Shown here one piece after another: positions 6,742 to 9,494 of a stretch of 9,494 nt of DNA (positions within the stretch are counted from its first letter, which is position 1; each line of letters begins with the position of its first letter). Source of the DNA: SIAJ01 sp036266155. GTDB taxonomy: Bacteria > Planctomycetota > Planctomycetia > Gemmatales > Gemmataceae. The position numbers and the translations under genes are program-made. Below the pieces are notes generated by a model, which worked only from the letters and a program-made list of their open reading frames with translations, made no database searches and was not told where the DNA came from. The stretch covers positions 1-9,494 of the forward strand of contig DATANR010000289.1 in assembly GCA_036266155.1 (NCBI GenBank), in the 5' to 3' direction.

Positions 6742-8826
6742 TCAGGCGGAATCCAGGCCCGGCAGCTCCAGCCGGAAGCACGCGCCGACGCCTTCGCCGC
6801 CGACGCCGACACTGAGTCGCCCGCCGAGGTAGTGTGCCCAGCGCGTCGCCAGCGCCAGTCCGAGACCGACACCGCCGGCCTTGACATCCGCATCATGCCC
6901 ACGGCGGAAGGGCCGGAAGATGCGGCACTTCTCACCCTTGTTGACGCCCGGCCCGCGGTCCTCCACTTCGATTGCCAGCCGACCATTCGCCTCGACGGCC
7001 CGCAGGATAATCCGTGGATCGCTGGCGTCGCGCGAGTATTTTTGCGCGTTGTCGATCAGATTGCCGACCACTTGTTCCACCAGTCCGGGGTCGGTCGTGA
7101 CTTGCACCGCCGCGCCGAGACGATTGTCGATCACCAACTCCTTGCCGGCAGCCGCACAGCGCTCGCGCCAATTGCGCACAAGCTGGTCGAGCAAATCGGC
7201 AACCGGCGTCGTTCTTTTCTCAACCGCTGGCCGCGACTTTTCGAGGCGGGCGAAGTCGAGCACGTTGCCGATGAGACGGTGCAGCCGATCGGCTTCCCCG
7301 TTCAGTGTCGTCAGGTACTCAGCCTTTTGCTTTTCTTCAGTCACCAATCCGCTGGACAACAGGTCGAGGTAGAGTCGGAGTGTTGTCAAAGGCGTGCGCA
7401 GCTCGTGCGTGACGGCGGAGACGAAGCGGATACGGCGTTCCGATAAATCGAGCAGTGTCCAGCCGCCGAGGCCGATCGCGATCAAAGCTACCAGCACCGC
7501 CGACCACGCACACGCGAGGCCGATCCGCAACGGCGTCCAGCCCGCGGGCGGCAGCGTCGCCGGATCAATCGACGCCGGTTGATCAGCGATTGCTTCCACC
7601 ACCGGATCAAACTCGACCGGCAGCGCCGCCATCGCTCGATCTGGATGCGGTGGCTCCCCGGGCGACAAGGGCACCAGCTGAGCGTCCGGGAAAAGGTCGA
7701 CCACTTCTGCCTTCAGCAGCGTCTGCAGCTTGGGCCAGTCGATGGCAAAGCCCTGGAAGACGGGTTTGCCGCCAACCTTGGCGGCACGAACCATCAGCAG
7801 TGCCTCGGGTTGTTCGGCCGACGGCAGCCAGACCGGGCGCAAAGTCCCGAGTTGCACGTCGACCGTCTGGTATTCTTTGGTTTTCTTTTCGGCCGTCGTC
7901 CCTCCGCCGAAGCCGCCGCCGGGAGCGAGCGGCATGTTCGCTCGATTGTCGTCATAGATGTACGCCCAGCGTCCCTCGCCGCGATTCGTGACGGAGAAGA
8001 CAACACGATATGCGTAGTCCAGTTGCTCGGGCGTGAGTGGATTTGTGCTGACTGCTCGGGGATTCTGATTCACCTGCTCCTGCGGCGGCCCCGGGGTCGG
8101 CGCTGCCGCGCCTTTGTTGGCCCCATCTTGCTTAACGTCATTGTTCCCAGCAGTGTTCCCAAGATAGTTCCCGGCTCGGCCATTGAGCCGCGAAGTATTC
8201 ACCGTGGCCACCAGCTCGGCCCACTTTTGCGCGTCGTGATCGCTTTCCGTGGCCGTTACGCCTATCTCACGGAACGTGGTCATGATCGACGCAGCCGGAA
8301 AACGCAGTTCCAAATTCTTCAGAACGGCCGTCCGCTCCGGAGTCACATTGTTGAGCGCCAGCTCCAGCGGTTGCTTACGCAGTGCGTGTTGCAGGTCGTC
8401 CGCGATCACCTGCGGCGACGTCCAGCCGTTCGGGTCAACCTGAAAATGGAGGGTCATCCATTCGGGGATTTCGCACGTCAACAGCGGCGACGGCAGGAAA
8501 ACGAGCCCCGGTGCAAACGCGACGCGGTCGACGGTCAACGCCGGGAACGGCGTATGCAAGGCCGTGTACTGCGGGTACGGCCGCGACTCTTCACGAGCCA
8601 GGGCGCCGGTAAGCCGCGTGTCGAGCCGCCAGAGGGCATTGCGCAGAGCGTCGGTGCGTTCCTTTTTTGCTTGAAAAAGTTCTTCCGAAGCGCGCGCGTT
8701 GGCGGCAGCAAGACGCTGTTCATCTTCGACGCGCAACGCCGCCCGCGTCGCCCAGCCGAGACCGCCGAGCAACAGCGCCGCGATGCCGAGGAAGGAGAAG
8801 AAGCCGGTAAGCTTGCCGCGGAACAT
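6742..8826 (-). CDS. Membrane-bound sensor histidine kinase with large extracytoplasmic domain
   Basis: This 694-residue kinase should autophosphorylate on His and pass the phosphate to a response regulator. It has a first transmembrane helix (about 8-30), an extracytoplasmic region of about 400 residues (31-430), and a second helix (about 432-457). The HisKA domain has its H-box at FVSAVTHELRTPL with H474. The ATPase domain has an N-box (GNLIDNAQKYS, N593), a G1 box (DRGPGV, 623-628), an F-box (FRPF, 637-640) and a G2 box (GGVGLGLALA, 651-660). All key residues are present, so it should be active. There is no HAMP or PAS domain; only a dozen residues link the second helix to the H-box. The sensor part opens with a probable coiled coil (33-65) and has a disordered N/G/P/Q-rich insert (about 213-262) and a Gly-rich loop (about 302-310). 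No sensory family is recognisable. Its ATG begins one base after the stop of the upstream small gene and has no clear ribosome site, so translation is probably coupled. No response regulator lies in the window. Confidence 0.95.
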   Translation of the reverse strand: MFRGKLTGFFSFLGIAALLLGGLGWATRAALRVEDEQRLAAANARASEELFQAKKERTDALRNALWRLDTRLTGALAREESRPYPQYTALHTPFPALTVDRVAFAPGLVFLPSPLLTCEIPEWMTLHFQVDPNGWTSPQVIADDLQHALRKQPLELALNNVTPERTAVLKNLELRFPAASIMTTFREIGVTATESDHDAQKWAELVATVNTSRLNGRAGNYLGNTAGNNDVKQDGANKGAAAPTPGPPQEQVNQNPRAVSTNPLTPEQLDYAYRVVFSVTNRGEGRWAYIYDDNRANMPLAPGGGFGGGTTAEKKTKEYQTVDVQLGTLRPVWLPSAEQPEALLMVRAAKVGGKPVFQGFAIDWPKLQTLLKAEVVDLFPDAQLVPLSPGEPPHPDRAMAALPVEFDPVVEAIADQPASIDPATLPPAGWTPLRIGLACAWSAVLVALIAIGLGGWTLLDLSERRIRFVSAVTHELRTPLTTLRLYLDLLSSGLVTEEKQKAEYLTTLNGEADRLHRLIGNVLDFARLEKSRPAVEKRTTPVADLLDQLVRNWRERCAAAGKELVIDNRLGAAVQVTTDPGLVEQVVGNLIDNAQKYSRDASDPRIILRAVEANGRLAIEVEDRGPGVNKGEKCRIFRPFRRGHDADVKAGGVGLGLALATRWAHYLGGRLSVGVGGEGVGACFRLELPGLDSA

Positions 8827-8847
8827 GTCAAGGGTCAGGGGTCAGAG
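8827..8847. repeat. Three tandem 7-bp GTCARRG repeats at a gene junction
   Basis: GTCAAGG, GTCAGGG and GTCAGAG run head to tail on the plus strand (C-Y-Y-T-G-A-C on the minus strand). They encode the last residues (SPLTPDP) and the stop of the small membrane protein and end one base before the kinase ATG. The array probably set the position of the stop codon. Confidence 0.75.
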
Positions 8848-9304
8848 GACTGGTAAGCACTTGATAATCATCGGCCTGTTGCAACGGATTCCTCGGCAAC
8901 ATGAACATTGCGATCAACAGTGTTGCGCCTGCACTTCCCCACCACAGCCAATAGCCCGGCAAACAAAGGACGGCAGATGCATATATCGGCAGAATACACA
9001 TGGAAAGGAGACTGCCTGAACTGCTTGCCACGATCGCCCCGCGTCGTCGACCGATTGCCAAACACGCGAACGACATCCACATCGCGGGATTTGCCAACCA
9101 AGCGAGCGAAAACTCGATTCGTTCCAAGTCCCAAACATCCTCATCCAACGTCATGACTCGGAACCCGACCTGAAAGGCCTCATACCCAAAGTGGTAGCCG
9201 TCGCTGCCACTCTTGAGCACCGGTCCGGTTACGGGCATTGCAAGCGACAACAGATATAGAGTGGGTGGCAGCCAGGGCAGCCAGCGCCACCGATCGGCAT
9301 TCAT
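8828..9304 (-). CDS. Small four-span membrane protein, unknown function
   Basis: I do not recognise this 158-residue protein. It opens with a Trp-rich stretch (MNADRWRWLPWLPP) and a first hydrophobic segment (LYLLSLAMPVTGPVL). A polar, aromatic loop follows (SDGYHFGYEAFQVGF), then three more hydrophobic segments ending in CLPGYWLWWGSAGATLLIAMFML. A soluble tail of about 20 residues (PRNPLQQADDYQVLTSPLTPDP) closes it. No catalytic motif is visible. The frame is open through the group II intron to the right edge, but I chose the ATG at 9304: GAGAAG (9310-9315) lies five bases before it, and the upstream residues are intron sequence read in frame. It directly precedes the histidine kinase with one base between stop and start, so it might assist that sensor; this is inference from position. 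Confidence 0.75.
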   Translation of the reverse strand: MNADRWRWLPWLPPTLYLLSLAMPVTGPVLKSGSDGYHFGYEAFQVGFRVMTLDEDVWDLERIEFSLAWLANPAMWMSFACLAIGRRRGAIVASSSGSLLSMCILPIYASAVLCLPGYWLWWGSAGATLLIAMFMLPRNPLQQADDYQVLTSPLTPDP

Positions 9305-9337
9305 TGAGACTTCTCGAAGTGCCGTCGCATACCAAAG

Positions 9338-9346
9338 ATTGTACCA
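9338..9346 (-). promoter_or_regulatory. Extended -10-like promoter for the small membrane protein and kinase
   Basis: The minus strand reads TGGTACAAT, which fits the extended -10 form TG-N-TATAAT with one mismatch. No good -35 box is present at 16-18 bases, where the sequence is already the intron end; TTACAG (9354-9359) is too close. An extended -10 promoter does not need a -35. The start would fall about 25-30 bases before the ATG at 9304. Confidence 0.35.
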
Positions 9347-9359
9347 CGACCGCCCTGTA

Positions 9360-9395
9360 ATCGGGTAGGAGGCGGGGTTACCCCGCCGTCCTCCC
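9360..9395 (-). ncRNA. Group II intron domain VI with bulged branch-point A
   Basis: On the minus strand GGG (9395-9393) pairs with CCC (9365-9363), AGGA (9392-9389) with TCCT (9370-9367), and GGCGGGG (9387-9381) with CCCCGCC (9377-9371). The loop is TAA (9380-9378). A9366 bulges from the 3' strand between the first two helices, as a branch-point A should, and is the seventh base from the predicted splice site after T9360. C9388 is unpaired. Confidence 0.85.
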
Positions 9396-9429
9396 ACACC
9401 ACCGGACGTACTTGCGTATCCGGCGGTTC
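9396..9429 (-). ncRNA. Group II intron domain V
   Basis: This is a 34-nt hairpin, the canonical size for domain V. On the minus strand ACCGCCGGA (9427-9419) pairs with TCCGGTGGT (9406-9398) over nine base pairs with a G-U wobble in the middle of the CGC triad (9425-9423). A two-base CG bulge (9408-9407) follows, then a three-pair upper stem (TAC/GTA) closed by the GNRA tetraloop GCAA (9415-9412). Triad, bulge and tetraloop are all in the expected places. Confidence 0.88.
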
Positions 9430-9494
9430 CTAACTGGGTTGTAACGCCTCGTACCGACGAACGAGATTCACCAGCCCAAGGGCATTCCACCAAC

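Larger units (their letters stand above)
9360..9494 (-). mobile_element. 3' end of a group II intron (domains V and VI), running off the window
   Basis: Group II introns are self-splicing retroelements; domain V is the catalytic hairpin and domain VI carries the branch-point A. Both can be drawn here base by base (separate entries). The predicted intron ends ACCCGAT at 9360, with the AY terminus typical of the class. The CGC catalytic triad is known from IIC-type introns such as that of Oceanobacillus, which usually insert next to terminator hairpins. The 65 bases before domain V (9430-9494) should belong to the domain IV region. One minus frame there is open for 20 codons from the edge and stops (TAG, 9430-9432) against domain V; it might be the tail of the intron-encoded protein, but no maturase motif can be recognised. 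Whether the intron is full length or a fragment cannot be seen. Confidence 0.85.

Noticed and set aside
6618..6986. Extension of the LTxxQ gene to an ATG at 6986.
   Set aside because: The added 123 residues overlap the kinase gene and would bury the signal peptide in mid-protein. The ATG at 6617 has a good ribosome site and starts the signal peptide.
7579..8856. A 425-codon plus-strand frame opposite the histidine kinase.
   Set aside because: The kinase strand has every catalytic box intact; the opposite frame has no recognisable motif and is Arg/Gln-rich antisense translation.
9360..9494. Reading the GC-rich inverted repeats at the right edge as a simple terminator or REP-type element.
   Set aside because: The first hairpin has the exact 34-nt domain V plan and the second a bulged A at the correct distance from an AY end; a terminator would not need either and has no T-run here.

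Overview
This GC-rich window has six protein genes, all on the minus strand, so it is transcribed from the right edge towards the left. It looks like a piece of a planctomycete chromosome, probably of Gemmata/Pirellula type. The evidence is stylistic: a zinc-ribbon, proline-rich, acidic-repeat, single-membrane-span protein with beta-propeller-like repeats; a secreted LTxxQ-repeat protein; proteins with low-complexity Gly/Pro/charged segments; and GC-rich palindromic terminators. No rRNA or other definitive phylogenetic marker is present, so the assignment is inference.

Right edge (about 9360-9494): the 3' end of a group II intron on the minus strand. A 34-nt domain V (CGC triad, GCAA tetraloop, two-base bulge) is followed directly by domain VI with a bulged branch-point A seven bases from the predicted 3' splice site. 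The rest of the intron, including any reverse transcriptase, would lie outside the window.

Right block (6742-9304): the intron is followed by an extended -10-like promoter, a small four-span membrane protein of unknown function, and, one base after its stop codon, a 694-residue membrane sensor histidine kinase with a roughly 400-residue extracytoplasmic region. No response regulator is present. The kinase stop is followed by a 124-bp gap with a possible promoter.

Middle (5826-6617): a secreted, 263-residue helical protein with four LTxxQ-like motifs, closed by a perfect 26-nt palindromic hairpin that probably terminates transcription.

Left block (24-5670): a likely three-gene operon. Its first gene encodes a 1251-residue envelope protein: an N-terminal zinc ribbon, about 13 tandem Arg/Asp-Glu repeat units, one transmembrane helix, and two homologous propeller-like regions separated by an Ig-like domain. 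Next, after 20 nt, is a 385-residue polytopic membrane protein of unknown function. Last, overlapping it by one base (TGATG), is a monofunctional phosphopantothenate-cysteine ligase (coaB) of the short streptococcal/enterococcal type.

The coaB and histidine kinase assignments are firm. The functions of the two left-block envelope proteins and the small membrane protein are unknown. The gene order suggests that the large repeat protein and the polytopic protein work together at the membrane, with coaB a passenger or a coupled metabolic gene, but nothing in the sequence proves this. There is no gene-free stretch over 300 bases, and no sign of CRISPR, tRNA, rRNA, prophage or insertion-sequence genes.
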